Assembly: GCF_024435355.1 (NCBI RefSeq)
Contig: NZ_JAMJWG010000038.1
Span: forward strand, 1 to 43,122
DNA from: Streptomyces odontomachi
Lineage (GTDB): Bacteria; Actinomycetota; Actinomycetes; Streptomycetales; Streptomycetaceae
Reading direction: 5' to 3'
DNA: 43,122 bases
Positions 14,686 to 23,257 of this stretch are shown piece by piece. Within the stretch, counting starts at the first letter, position 1, and each line of letters begins with the position of its first letter. The position numbers and the translations under genes are program-made. Below the pieces are notes generated by a model that did not search any database, had not been told where the DNA came from, and saw only the letters and a program-made list of their open reading frames with translations.

Positions 14686-16487
14686 GTCTGCTGGTCGTCG
14701 GACTGAGCCACCGCAGCGCGCCGGTGAGCGTGCTGGAGCGCGCCGCGCTCCCGGCGGACGCCGTCGCGAAGCTGCTGCACGACACCCTCGCCGCCGAACC
14801 GAGCGACGAGGCCGCGGTGCTCGCCACCTGCAACCGCATCGAGCTGTACGCGGACGTGGACAAGTTCCACGCGGGCGTCGCCGAGCTGTCCACGCTGCTC
14901 GCCCAGCACAGCGGTGTGGGGCTCGAGGAGCTCACCCCGTACCTCTACGTGCACTACGAGGACCGTGCCGTCCACCACCTGTTCTCGGTGGCCTGCGGTC
15001 TTGACTCGATGGTGGTCGGCGAGGGGCAGATCCTCGGGCAGATCAAGGACGCGCTGGCCACCGCGCAGGAGCAGCAGACCGCGGGCCGGCTGCTCAACGA
15101 GCTGTTCCAGCAGGCGCTGCGGGTCGGCAAGCGGGCGCACTCCGAGACCGGCATCGACCGTGCCGGGCAGTCCCTGGTCACGTTCGGGCTCGAGCAGCTG
15201 GCCGGCAGTGCGCCGGTCGACTCCTGGGCCGCCGGCAAGCGTGCCCTGGTGATCGGCGCCGGTTCGATGTCCTCGCTGGCCGCGGCGACGCTCGCGCGCG
15301 CCGGGATCGGCGAGATCGTGATCGCCAACCGCACACCGGCGCGCGCCGAGCGGCTCGCCCGCGCCCTGACGGCGGGCGACCCGGGTGCCGGGCCCGCAGC
15401 CGCGAGCGGCGCACGGGTCGGTGTGCCGGCCCGCGCGGTCGGCATGGACCGGGTGCCGGACGAGCTGACACGTGCCGACGTCGTGGTCTCCTGCACCGGC
15501 GCCACCGGTCTGGTGCTCACCGCCCAGGCCGTCGAGGCCGCGGTCGCCGGCCGTGTCCCGGCCGACCCCGCGCACACCGCGCCGCACCAGGGCCACGCCG
15601 CCGGACACCCGGACACCGGTGCACCGGCGCACAACCGTCCGGGCGCCCGGAACGCCGAGGCCTGCCCCGTCGATCTCTCCGCCGTGCAGGAGGTGCCCTC
15701 CGGGTTCTCCGTGGCGGGCGACGCGGCGGTGGCCGGCATGGACGCGGCCGCGCTGGAGCAGCACGCCGTGTGGGTCGACAAGGGCATCGACAACGGGACC
15801 ACCCCCGCCGGGCGGTCCACCGGCAAGCGGCCCGTCGTGCACGACCCGGCGGCCGAAGCGGAAACGATCGCCGCACTGGCCGCCGCGGCGGCGCGCGGTC
15901 GGGTGCCGGAGCGCCGTGGCCCCCGGCCGGACGGCCCGACCTCCCGGCCCGTGGCACTGGCGCTGCTCGACCTGGCCATGCCGCGCGACGTGGACGCCGC
16001 CGTGCACCGGATCACGGGGGTCCGTCTTGTGGACATCGAGTGGCTGGCCGAGGCCGCCGCCGATGCGCCGATGGCGGCCGACGTGGACCAGGTGCGGTCC
16101 ATCGTCGCGGCGGAGGTCGCGGCGTTCGGGGCCGCCCAGCGTGCCGCGCGTATCACTCCAACGGTCGTCGCACTGCGTACCATGGCCGCCGATGTGGTGG
16201 CCGGCGAGATCGCCCGTCTGGACGGACGGCTGCCGGGGCTCGACGACAGGCAACGCGCGGAGATCACCCAGACCGTGCGGCGTGTCGTGGACAAACTGCT
16301 GCATGCACCGACCGTGCGGGTCAAGCAGCTCGCGGCCGAGCCCGGCGGCGCCGGGTACGCGGACGCGCTGCGGACCCTTTTCGACCTGGACCCGGAGACG
16401 GTCGCCGCTGTTTCCCGGGCCGAACGCAACGATGTGAGCGACGCCACCGCCCACGCGGGTGACGGCGAGAACCGAGGGCGAGCATGA
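14682..16487 (+). CDS. hemA: Glutamyl-tRNA reductase HemA
   Basis: The protein reduces Glu-tRNA(Glu) to glutamate-1-semialdehyde, the first committed step of C5-pathway tetrapyrrole synthesis. Cys50 in ATCNRIELY is the catalytic nucleophile. GLDSMVVGEGQILGQIK and KRAHSETGI are substrate-binding blocks, and ALVIGAGSMSSLAAATL starts the NADPH domain at about residue 187. At 601 residues it is much longer than the common 420. An insertion of roughly 110-130 residues interrupts the NADPH domain after AVEAAVAGRVP (about residue 290). The insertion is His-rich and contains one Cys-Pro dipeptide at residues 328-329. The C-terminal dimerisation domain (RLDGRLPGLDDRQRAEITQ) is intact. The gene overlaps rex and hemC by ATGA. 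Confidence 0.96.
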   Translation: MSLLVVGLSHRSAPVSVLERAALPADAVAKLLHDTLAAEPSDEAAVLATCNRIELYADVDKFHAGVAELSTLLAQHSGVGLEELTPYLYVHYEDRAVHHLFSVACGLDSMVVGEGQILGQIKDALATAQEQQTAGRLLNELFQQALRVGKRAHSETGIDRAGQSLVTFGLEQLAGSAPVDSWAAGKRALVIGAGSMSSLAAATLARAGIGEIVIANRTPARAERLARALTAGDPGAGPAAASGARVGVPARAVGMDRVPDELTRADVVVSCTGATGLVLTAQAVEAAVAGRVPADPAHTAPHQGHAAGHPDTGAPAHNRPGARNAEACPVDLSAVQEVPSGFSVAGDAAVAGMDAAALEQHAVWVDKGIDNGTTPAGRSTGKRPVVHDPAAEAETIAALAAAAARGRVPERRGPRPDGPTSRPVALALLDLAMPRDVDAAVHRITGVRLVDIEWLAEAAADAPMAADVDQVRSIVAAEVAAFGAAQRAARITPTVVALRTMAADVVAGEIARLDGRLPGLDDRQRAEITQTVRRVVDKLLHAPTVRVKQLAAEPGGAGYADALRTLFDLDPETVAAVSRAERNDVSDATAHAGDGENRGRA

Positions 16488-17581
16488 CCGACGGCAATTT
16501 CGCGGGGGAACCTCCCCGGACCGCGGGGGACGCTCCCCGGGGCCCCGGTGAGGCCGTGCACACGGGTGCGCTGCGGCTGGGGACGCTGCGGCTGGGGACC
16601 AGGCGCAGCAAACTCGCCATGGCCCAGTCCGGGATGGTGGCCGAGGCGGTGCGACAGGCCACGGGACGCGCCGTGGAACTCGTCGAGATCACCACGTACG
16701 GCGACATCTCACGCGAGCACCTGGCGCAGATCGGCGGCACCGGCGTGTTCGTGACCGCGCTGCGCGAGGCCCTGCTCGCCGGCGAGGTCGACTTCGCGGT
16801 GCACTCGCTGAAGGACCTGCCGACCGCACAGCCCGAGGGCCTGACGCTGGCCGCGGTGCCCAGGCGTGCGGACCCGCGTGACGTCCTCGTCGCCCGGGAC
16901 GGGCTGAGCTTCGCCGAGCTGATCGCCGACACGTCGCGGCCGGCGCGGATCGGCACCGGCGCGCCGCGCCGCATGGCCCAGCTGAACGCCTTCGCCAGGT
17001 GCCAGCACGCGGCCATAGAGACCGTCCCGGTGCGCGGCAACGTCGACACCCGGATCAACCTCGTACGCAACGGCGAGCTCGACGCGGTGGTCCTCGCCGC
17101 TGCCGGGCTCGAAAGGCTCGGCCGGAGCGCCGAGGTGACCGACTTCCTGTCGGTCGACACCGTGCTGCCCGCCCCCGGCCAGGGGGCACTAGCAGTGGAG
17201 TGCGCGTCGACGAACGCCTCGCTCGCTGCCGTGCTCGGCGAACTCGACGACCCGCTGACGCGGGCCGCCGTGACCGCGGAGCGGTCCCTGCTCGCCGCCC
17301 TGGAAGCCGGCTGTAGTGCGCCCGTGGGTGCGCTGGCCGACTTTCCCCAAGGTCTCGACCTCGGTCGAGCGGGGGAGACCCCAACGGCCGACGAGCAGAT
17401 TGTCAAGGAAATGCGCCTGCGGGGCGTCGTCGGTACCACCGACGGAACCACGCTGGTGCAGCTGTCCACCACCGGTCCCGTGCCCCAGGCGCACGACCAA
17501 GCGACGGCGCTCGGCCGCGAACTCGCGGCGGAGATGCTGGCCAAGGGCGCGGCCGGTCTGATGGGGGAGCGAGCACTTTGA
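16484..17581 (+). CDS. hemC: Hydroxymethylbilane synthase (porphobilinogen deaminase) HemC
   Basis: HemC joins four porphobilinogen units into hydroxymethylbilane. Visible motifs are GTRRSKLAMAQSGMV, the Arg/Lys-rich HSLKDLPTAQPEGL, GTGAPRRMAQL and RGNVDTRI. LEAGCSAPVGALAD carries Cys277, which binds the dipyrromethane cofactor. The 365-residue length exceeds the usual 310-320. Part of the excess is an N-terminal tail. The rest is 17 residues (287-303) encoded by a palindromic insert at 17342-17392 that keeps the frame. The insert lies in the C-terminal domain just after the cofactor loop, so the enzyme is probably still active because this operon is needed for haem. Confidence 0.95.
   Translation: MTDGNFAGEPPRTAGDAPRGPGEAVHTGALRLGTLRLGTRRSKLAMAQSGMVAEAVRQATGRAVELVEITTYGDISREHLAQIGGTGVFVTALREALLAGEVDFAVHSLKDLPTAQPEGLTLAAVPRRADPRDVLVARDGLSFAELIADTSRPARIGTGAPRRMAQLNAFARCQHAAIETVPVRGNVDTRINLVRNGELDAVVLAAAGLERLGRSAEVTDFLSVDTVLPAPGQGALAVECASTNASLAAVLGELDDPLTRAAVTAERSLLAALEAGCSAPVGALADFPQGLDLGRAGETPTADEQIVKEMRLRGVVGTTDGTTLVQLSTTGPVPQAHDQATALGRELAAEMLAKGAAGLMGERAL
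17342..17392. mobile_element. In-frame REP-like palindromic insert in hemC
   Basis: This 51-bp (17-codon) segment folds through GGTCTC/GAGACC and an inner CGACC/GGTCG stem. GGCCGAC at 17335-17341 repeats at 17386-17392, so the insert looks like a short palindromic element with a 7-bp duplication. Removing one repeat and the element restores a normal ALAD-EQIVKEMRLRG join. Confidence 0.75.
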
Positions 17582-19458
17582 GCCCCACCACCTCGAACCA
17601 TCCCACCCACTCTGCTCAGCCGGCCCGCGGCAAGGCGGCCTCGAACGCCCCCAACGGCCGGGCCACCGCACGCGGCAGCGGCACCGAGCAGCACACCGCA
17701 GGAACGGCGCCTCAGAGATCGACCACCACCCAAGGTCACGTCACCTTCCTCGGTGCCGGGCCGGGTGACCCGGGCCTGTTGACCCTGCGCGCCGTGGAGG
17801 CACTGGCCACCGCGGACGTGCTGATCGCCGAGCCCGATGTGCTCGACGTGGTGCGCGGGCACACCAGAGCCGGCGTCACCGTGTGGGACACGGCGGCGGA
17901 CCGTGCCGAGGCACCCGTGCAGGGCGAGGCCGACCTGGGTGCGGCCACCTCTGAGGGGCGGCCGGCGGGCACACCCCAGCCGGCGGTCATCGACGGCCGG
18001 GCTGTTGACGGCGCGTCAAAAACCGCTGGTGTCCCCGCTTTGAGGGATGCGGCCCATCTTGTCATGGCGGCTGCACAGGGCGGCAGGCGGGTCGTCCGTG
18101 CGGTGGTCGGCGACCCCGGCTTCGACACCTGTGCCGCCGAGGAGATGCTGGTCTGCGCTGCCGGGGGCGTGCCCTTCGAGGTGGTGCCCGGTGTGGCCAC
18201 GGCAGTCGGCGTGCCGGCGTACGCGGGCGTGCCGCTCAGGGACGCTCAGGGCGCCGATGTGCGCATCATCGATGCGCGCACCGCGGGTGAGCGGTGCTGG
18301 ATGGAACTGGGCGCGTCGGACGGCACCGCTGTCGTCAGCGCGACCCTGGACACGGTCGCGCAGATGGCCAGCGAGCTGGTCTCCGCGGGCCGCAAGCCGG
18401 ACACCCCGCTGACCGTCACCGTCGCCGGCACCACCACCCGCCAGCGCACCTGGACGGCCACCCTCGGCACCATCGCGCAGACCCTGAAGCAGGCCAAGGT
18501 GCTGCCGTCGGCGGATGGCGGTCGCCCGGTGATAGCCGTGGTCGGTGAGCGCTCCGCCGCCGCGCAACGCGACCGGTTGTCCTGGTTCGAGTCCAAGCCG
18601 CTGTTCGGCTGGAAGGTGCTCGTACCGCGGACGAAGGAGCAGGCGGCCTCGCTCTCCGACCAGTTGCGTTCCTATGGGGCGGTGCCGCACGAGGTGCCGA
18701 CCATCGCGGTCGAGCCGCCGCGCACTCCGCAGCAGATGGAGCGCGCCGTCAAGGGCCTGGTCACCGGACGCTACGAGTGGATCGCCTTCACGTCCGTCAA
18801 CGCGGTCAAGGCGGTCCGCGAGAAGTTCGAGGAGTACGGGCTCGACGCGCGTGCGTTCGCCGGGATCAAGGTCGCGGCGGTGGGCGAGCAGACCGCCGAG
18901 GCGCTGATCGCCTTCGGCGTGAAGCCGGACCTGGTGCCCAGCGGCGAGCAGTCGGCGGCGGGTCTGCTGGAGGACTGGCCGCCGTACGACCCGGTCTTCG
19001 ACCCGATCGACCGGGTGTTCCTGCCGCGTGCGGACATCGCCACGGAGACGCTGGTCGCCGGCCTGATCGAGCTGGGCTGGGAGGTCGACGACGTCACCGC
19101 CTACCGCACGGTGCGCGCCTCGCCGCCGCCGGCGGAGACCCGTGAGGCGATCAAGGGCGGCGGCTTCGACGCGGTGCTGTTCACCTCCTCCTCGACGGTG
19201 CGCAACCTCGTCGGCATCGCGGGCAAGCCGCACAACGTGACGGTGATCGCGTGCATCGGTCCCGCGACCGCGAAGACGGCGCAGGAGCACGGCCTGCGGG
19301 TGGACGTGATGGCCCCCGAGCCGTCCGTGCTCAAGCTCGCCGAGGCCCTGGCGGACTTCGGTGCGGGACGCCGCGACGCGGCCGTGGAGGCCGGTGACCC
19401 GGTGACCCGACCCAGCGAGCGGCGGCCGGGGGCACGGCGGCGGAGGACGACGACGTAA
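17578..19458 (+). CDS. hemD: Bifunctional uroporphyrinogen-III C-methyltransferase-like / uroporphyrinogen-III synthase
   Basis: This 626-residue fusion closes and inverts ring D of hydroxymethylbilane to give uroporphyrinogen III. The synthase domain occupies about residues 335-590 (LFGWKVLVPRTKEQA, EWIAFTSVNAVKAV, FDAVLFTSSSTVRNL). The N-terminal half resembles SAM uroporphyrinogen methyltransferases: VTFLGAGPGDPGLLTLRAVEAL and VVPGVATAVGVPAYAGVPL are kept. The GGDP block is changed to VVGDPGFDT, and a disordered stretch (about 105-155) interrupts the fold, so methylation of uroporphyrinogen is doubtful. Translation starts at TTG 17578, overlapping the hemC stop. The gene ends the operon before a strong stem-loop. 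Confidence 0.92.
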   Translation: MSPTTSNHPTHSAQPARGKAASNAPNGRATARGSGTEQHTAGTAPQRSTTTQGHVTFLGAGPGDPGLLTLRAVEALATADVLIAEPDVLDVVRGHTRAGVTVWDTAADRAEAPVQGEADLGAATSEGRPAGTPQPAVIDGRAVDGASKTAGVPALRDAAHLVMAAAQGGRRVVRAVVGDPGFDTCAAEEMLVCAAGGVPFEVVPGVATAVGVPAYAGVPLRDAQGADVRIIDARTAGERCWMELGASDGTAVVSATLDTVAQMASELVSAGRKPDTPLTVTVAGTTTRQRTWTATLGTIAQTLKQAKVLPSADGGRPVIAVVGERSAAAQRDRLSWFESKPLFGWKVLVPRTKEQAASLSDQLRSYGAVPHEVPTIAVEPPRTPQQMERAVKGLVTGRYEWIAFTSVNAVKAVREKFEEYGLDARAFAGIKVAAVGEQTAEALIAFGVKPDLVPSGEQSAAGLLEDWPPYDPVFDPIDRVFLPRADIATETLVAGLIELGWEVDDVTAYRTVRASPPPAETREAIKGGGFDAVLFTSSSTVRNLVGIAGKPHNVTVIACIGPATAKTAQEHGLRVDVMAPEPSVLKLAEALADFGAGRRDAAVEAGDPVTRPSERRPGARRRRTTT

Positions 19459-19483
19459 CGGCGCCGCCGGTTTCAGGGGCCAC

Positions 19484-19534
19484 CGCGGAGTGCACCGCAG
19501 GACATCGAAGGGGTGTCCTGCGGTGCACTCCGCG
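19484..19534. terminator. Perfect 21-bp stem-loop after hemD
   Basis: 19484-19504 is exactly complementary to 19514-19534, with a 9-nt loop. It sits between the convergent hemD and the 1234-aa gene and can terminate both. It also marks the left edge of the accessory block. Confidence 0.9.
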
Positions 19535-19552
19535 TCTGTAAGCCGTCACCTG

Positions 19553-22500
19553 TCAGGTAGCCGCCTGCGGCAGTTTCCGCCAGGCCACGGCCAACCGGTC
19601 GGCCATCGCGTGCTGGTCCCACAGCTCCGCGAGATCGTCGGGCATGGCCGCGTCGTAGAGCTCCAGCCGGGCGGCGGCGGGCACGCGCCACCACCGGTCA
19701 CGTGCGGCGTCCGCCTCCGTCACCTTCAGCCCCAGGTTCTCGCGGGTCAGGTCCGACACGCGACCGCTGTCCTCGACGCCGGGCAGACCGGCCAGCAGCA
19801 GGGCCGCCGCCGCGCGGTCGAGATCGGTGGCCGCCGCAAGCCGCTCGGCGGCGGCCGGCTCGAACGGCACCGGGTCACGCCGCTCCAGCTCGGCGACCAG
19901 CGCTTTCAGCCGCTTGGCCGTGGCCCAGCCCGAAGCGACCGGGCGGACGTCGATGTAACCGTCCGGGCGCGGCACGTCGCCGCGTTGCAGGAACGCCTTG
20001 ATCGTGTAGTTGCCGTCGTCGTGCGAACGGGCCCAGTCGCCGAAGTGCATGGCGATGTCCAGCGGCAGCAGCCGGCCTTCCGCGGTGGACAGCGCCTTCG
20101 GTGACTCATGGTCGTGCAGGCCGCGCTGGAGTGACGGATCGAGCAGCGGAGACGAGGCCCAGAACTTCAGCAGCGCGGTCAGCGCGGTGCGCTGCGCAGC
20201 CGGGGTGACGGCGCCGGCCGCGCGGACGGCGAGGCCGCCGATGCGGCCGGCCAGCTCGGTCCAGTCGTACTGGCTGCGGTGGATGTCCCAGTGCGCCATC
20301 GCCGTCTCGCCGTCGATCGAGCCCGAGAAGAACGCTGCGGCCAGTTCGACCTGCCGCACCAGGCCCCCGTGACCCTCGCCGAAGTGGCTGACCAGCCCGT
20401 ACAGTGCGTCGTCCAGGTCCGGTCCCGACACCTCCAGCTGCTTGGGTACGGCTGGTTCGAGCACCTTCAGCAGCCTGTTCCGATCCGGGATCCGGCGGGC
20501 CGCCTCCTTGACGATCCCCACGATGCCGTCTCGGAGCAGCGGATGGCTGACGTCGGGCAGCAGGCGCCCGATCGCTTCCCGCAGCGTCGACTCGGAGGTG
20601 GCCGCCGCTGCCAGCAGCCCGCGCACGGTGTCCTCGGATATCTCCCGCAGCGCCCGGGAGCCCGGCAGGTCGCGGGGCGTCAGGAAGTGCCAGAACGCCT
20701 TCGGTGGCATGCGGACCGTGCCCGCGGCCATCGGGTCGGGATCGTCCATGACGACCCGGTCCGGGTCCGTCATCCAGGCCCGCCAGTACGCCTCGCCGGT
20801 CTGCGGATCGCGGGCGGTGACGCTGTAGACGTGGTAGTGGGTGTGGCTGTCCAGCAGCAGCCGCCCGTCCGAGCCCGGCACGTCGAGCAGCCCCCAGGGG
20901 ACCACGCCCGGGACGGTGGCCGGGACGGTGCCGTGCACGCCGTCGATCCGGTGGTAGCCGACCTCTCCCGTGCGGCGGTTGCGGGCGACCCGGAAGCCGA
21001 GGTGGGTGCCGTCGGTGCCCAGGGGGGATGTCGCGGTGCCGGGGGCGACCGGGGCCAGCGACGACCGCCCGATCTGCCAGTGCTCGTCCTCGCCGAGCAG
21101 GGCCGGGTCCAGGAACGCCGGCAGGCCCGGCTCGCCGAGCTCCTCGGTGACCGGGTCGATGGGACGCACCCGGGAGCCCGCGCCCTCGCCCGTGTACCAC
21201 CAGAAGGTCCGACCGTCGTGGAACATGTGCCCGTCGGGGCCCAGGCGGTTGTCGCCCACGGACAGCAGCCGGGGACCGTGGGACGGCAGCGGGGCACCCG
21301 TGAACCGCTGGACGCGGGGTCCCACGAAGGTGTAGCCGGCGCGCTTCCTCTCGCCGTACCGCCACCGCCACGAGGTCTCGTGCTCCATGTGGAGCTGCTG
21401 GGGCGCGCCGGACCAGTACAGCGTCTGCGTCTGGTTGACCGCGTGGAACACCAGGAACTCGCCGGCGGAGAAGAACACCCGGACGTCGTAGCTGAACTGG
21501 CTGGCGTTCGACGGCACCTTCAGCTGGTGCTCCATGATGCGTCCGCCGGGCCCGACCGCGATGGCCTTGCGCTGGTTGTGCACGGTCAGGATGGGCCAGC
21601 TCGCCCGGCACCAGGTCTTCCTGCCCAGCTCGGCGGCGGCCTGGTCCAGCGCGTCCCAGCCGTATTCGTCGAAGATGCCCGCGCGCAGCGTCCTGGTCAG
21701 CGGGGTGACCATGTCGACGGCGGCGAGCCGCGCCGGCAGGTCCGGCATATGCGCGACCGCCTGCCTGCTCAGCGTTCCGTGGAGCCATTCGAACGCGTCC
21801 AGGGCGGTCTGGAGTCCGCTGGACGCGGCCCAGCGCAGCCGGCTGTCGACGATGTCGCGCAGGAAGGGGCGGAGCGGCTCGATCGTCCACTCCGTCCGCC
21901 ACCGCTCGTCATAGCCCGAGTACCCCTTGTCCTCGACGATGGACCTGGTCAGCGGGGTGGCGAACCGGTCGTCGGCGGTCAGCGCCACCAGGTCGACCCG
22001 GTTCTGGTCCGACCAGTGCGCCAGCAGCAGGTGCGGATCGGGGTCCGCCACCGCGATGCCCGCGGCCAGGCAGCCGCCGATGACGGCCGCGTCGATGTGG
22101 GTCGTGCCGTTCCCGAGCGGCAGCGGGCGGCTCTCCGGAGCAACCCGGTCGGCCAGCCGCGGCAGCAGGTCCAGCAGCTTCTGGGGCGCCTTGGGGGCGC
22201 GCCGGCCGCCGCCGTAGCGGCGGAGCATCCGGGAAAGCCATGCGCCGGTGTCGTCGCCGAGTTCGTCGAAGGCGGCCACCTCGTCGAGGAGGGTGACCCA
22301 CCAGGCGTCCAGGTCCGAGTACGGAAGCTCGGCCAGCCGCCACAGCAGGCGCCTCTTCACGGGGGCAGAGCCGGCCATGGCGGCGACCCAGGTCTTGCGC
22401 TGGGAGGTCCAGAAGCTCTCCGAGGCCCGCCACAGCGCCGGCGCGTCCAACAGCGCCGCCAGCACAAGCCCGTGCTCTTCGGCCACGTCGAGACCGGCGG

Positions 22501-23257
22501 CCTTGGCCAGCTTGCCGAGCTGCTTGAACATGTCGGGCCAGGGCGGCAGCCCCCCGAGGGTGCGGCGCACGGCCAGCTCGCGCAGTTCCCGGTAGGCCGC
22601 CGCGGGGTCCGGCGACCGGCTCAGGTCGGCGACGTACGCCTTGATGTCCTTGGCCGACAGGGCTCCGGCAAGGGCGAACTCCAGGAACACCGCGCTGCGC
22701 CGCACCGGGTCGACGGCCGTGACGTGCTGCTCGGCGGCGCGGGCCCGGCCGAACATCATCGCGGCCTGCCGGTGCCGCTCGGCGGCGATGAACGCCCGGC
22801 CCACCTGTTCCCAGTAGACGGGGAGGTGGTCGTCCGGAAGGGTGGCGGCGAGCGCCTGATAGATGTCGAGCGCAGGACCCGGCTTGGGCCTGGCCAGCAG
22901 CTCGGCGCGTGCCATCTTGGGAGCGGCGTCCAGCGCGACCTGGGCATGGGCGGGGTCGTGGACGACGGCCCAGGCCGGGTAGCCCAACTCCCCCCTGCGC
23001 CCGGCCGCCACCGGGGCGCCGACGTCGGGCGCGGCGAACCCCGCGGCGGCCAGCACCCGATCCTCGCCGGGCGCGGTGGCGTCCCCGCACAGCAGGACCA
23101 CGGGCCGGGCGCCGAGCCTGGGGTGGTGGTAGCGGCGGGCCGTGACCGGTTCGCCGCCCGGTGTGCCGACGGGCGCCAGACCCGCCTCCAGCGCGGTCGC
23201 TTCACTTCCGGGTGGGATCACTTCACTGCCGGGTGTGATCGTTTCACTGCTGCTCAT
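19553..23257 (-). CDS. Large uncharacterised protein (1234 aa), partner of a DUF4132 protein
   Basis: I do not recognise a named enzyme here. Residues about 40-330 are helical with a possible solenoid character, including segments such as YWEQVGRAFIAAERHRQAAMMFGRARAAEQH. Residues about 570-860 are beta-rich with many Trp/Tyr/Gly turns and may form a propeller. The remaining 370 residues are again helical. No Walker, nuclease, protease or membrane motif is evident. The N-terminal 25 residues contain a short repeat (TPGSE / PPGSE). It overlaps the upstream DUF4132 gene by 14 bp, so the two are cotranscribed. Large proteins of this sort occur next to MoxR-ATPase/vWA modules with DUF4132 members in actinobacteria, but neither is seen here. 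It is probably cytosolic. Confidence 0.8.
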   Translation of the reverse strand: MSSSETITPGSEVIPPGSEATALEAGLAPVGTPGGEPVTARRYHHPRLGARPVVLLCGDATAPGEDRVLAAAGFAAPDVGAPVAAGRRGELGYPAWAVVHDPAHAQVALDAAPKMARAELLARPKPGPALDIYQALAATLPDDHLPVYWEQVGRAFIAAERHRQAAMMFGRARAAEQHVTAVDPVRRSAVFLEFALAGALSAKDIKAYVADLSRSPDPAAAYRELRELAVRRTLGGLPPWPDMFKQLGKLAKAAGLDVAEEHGLVLAALLDAPALWRASESFWTSQRKTWVAAMAGSAPVKRRLLWRLAELPYSDLDAWWVTLLDEVAAFDELGDDTGAWLSRMLRRYGGGRRAPKAPQKLLDLLPRLADRVAPESRPLPLGNGTTHIDAAVIGGCLAAGIAVADPDPHLLLAHWSDQNRVDLVALTADDRFATPLTRSIVEDKGYSGYDERWRTEWTIEPLRPFLRDIVDSRLRWAASSGLQTALDAFEWLHGTLSRQAVAHMPDLPARLAAVDMVTPLTRTLRAGIFDEYGWDALDQAAAELGRKTWCRASWPILTVHNQRKAIAVGPGGRIMEHQLKVPSNASQFSYDVRVFFSAGEFLVFHAVNQTQTLYWSGAPQQLHMEHETSWRWRYGERKRAGYTFVGPRVQRFTGAPLPSHGPRLLSVGDNRLGPDGHMFHDGRTFWWYTGEGAGSRVRPIDPVTEELGEPGLPAFLDPALLGEDEHWQIGRSSLAPVAPGTATSPLGTDGTHLGFRVARNRRTGEVGYHRIDGVHGTVPATVPGVVPWGLLDVPGSDGRLLLDSHTHYHVYSVTARDPQTGEAYWRAWMTDPDRVVMDDPDPMAAGTVRMPPKAFWHFLTPRDLPGSRALREISEDTVRGLLAAAATSESTLREAIGRLLPDVSHPLLRDGIVGIVKEAARRIPDRNRLLKVLEPAVPKQLEVSGPDLDDALYGLVSHFGEGHGGLVRQVELAAAFFSGSIDGETAMAHWDIHRSQYDWTELAGRIGGLAVRAAGAVTPAAQRTALTALLKFWASSPLLDPSLQRGLHDHESPKALSTAEGRLLPLDIAMHFGDWARSHDDGNYTIKAFLQRGDVPRPDGYIDVRPVASGWATAKRLKALVAELERRDPVPFEPAAAERLAAATDLDRAAAALLLAGLPGVEDSGRVSDLTRENLGLKVTEADAARDRWWRVPAAARLELYDAAMPDDLAELWDQHAMADRLAVAWRKLPQAAT

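Noticed and set aside
14298..16454. 718-codon minus-strand frame opposite hemA
   Set aside because: Antisense shadow of hemA: His/Gly/Arg-rich with no homology, while hemA has all family motifs.
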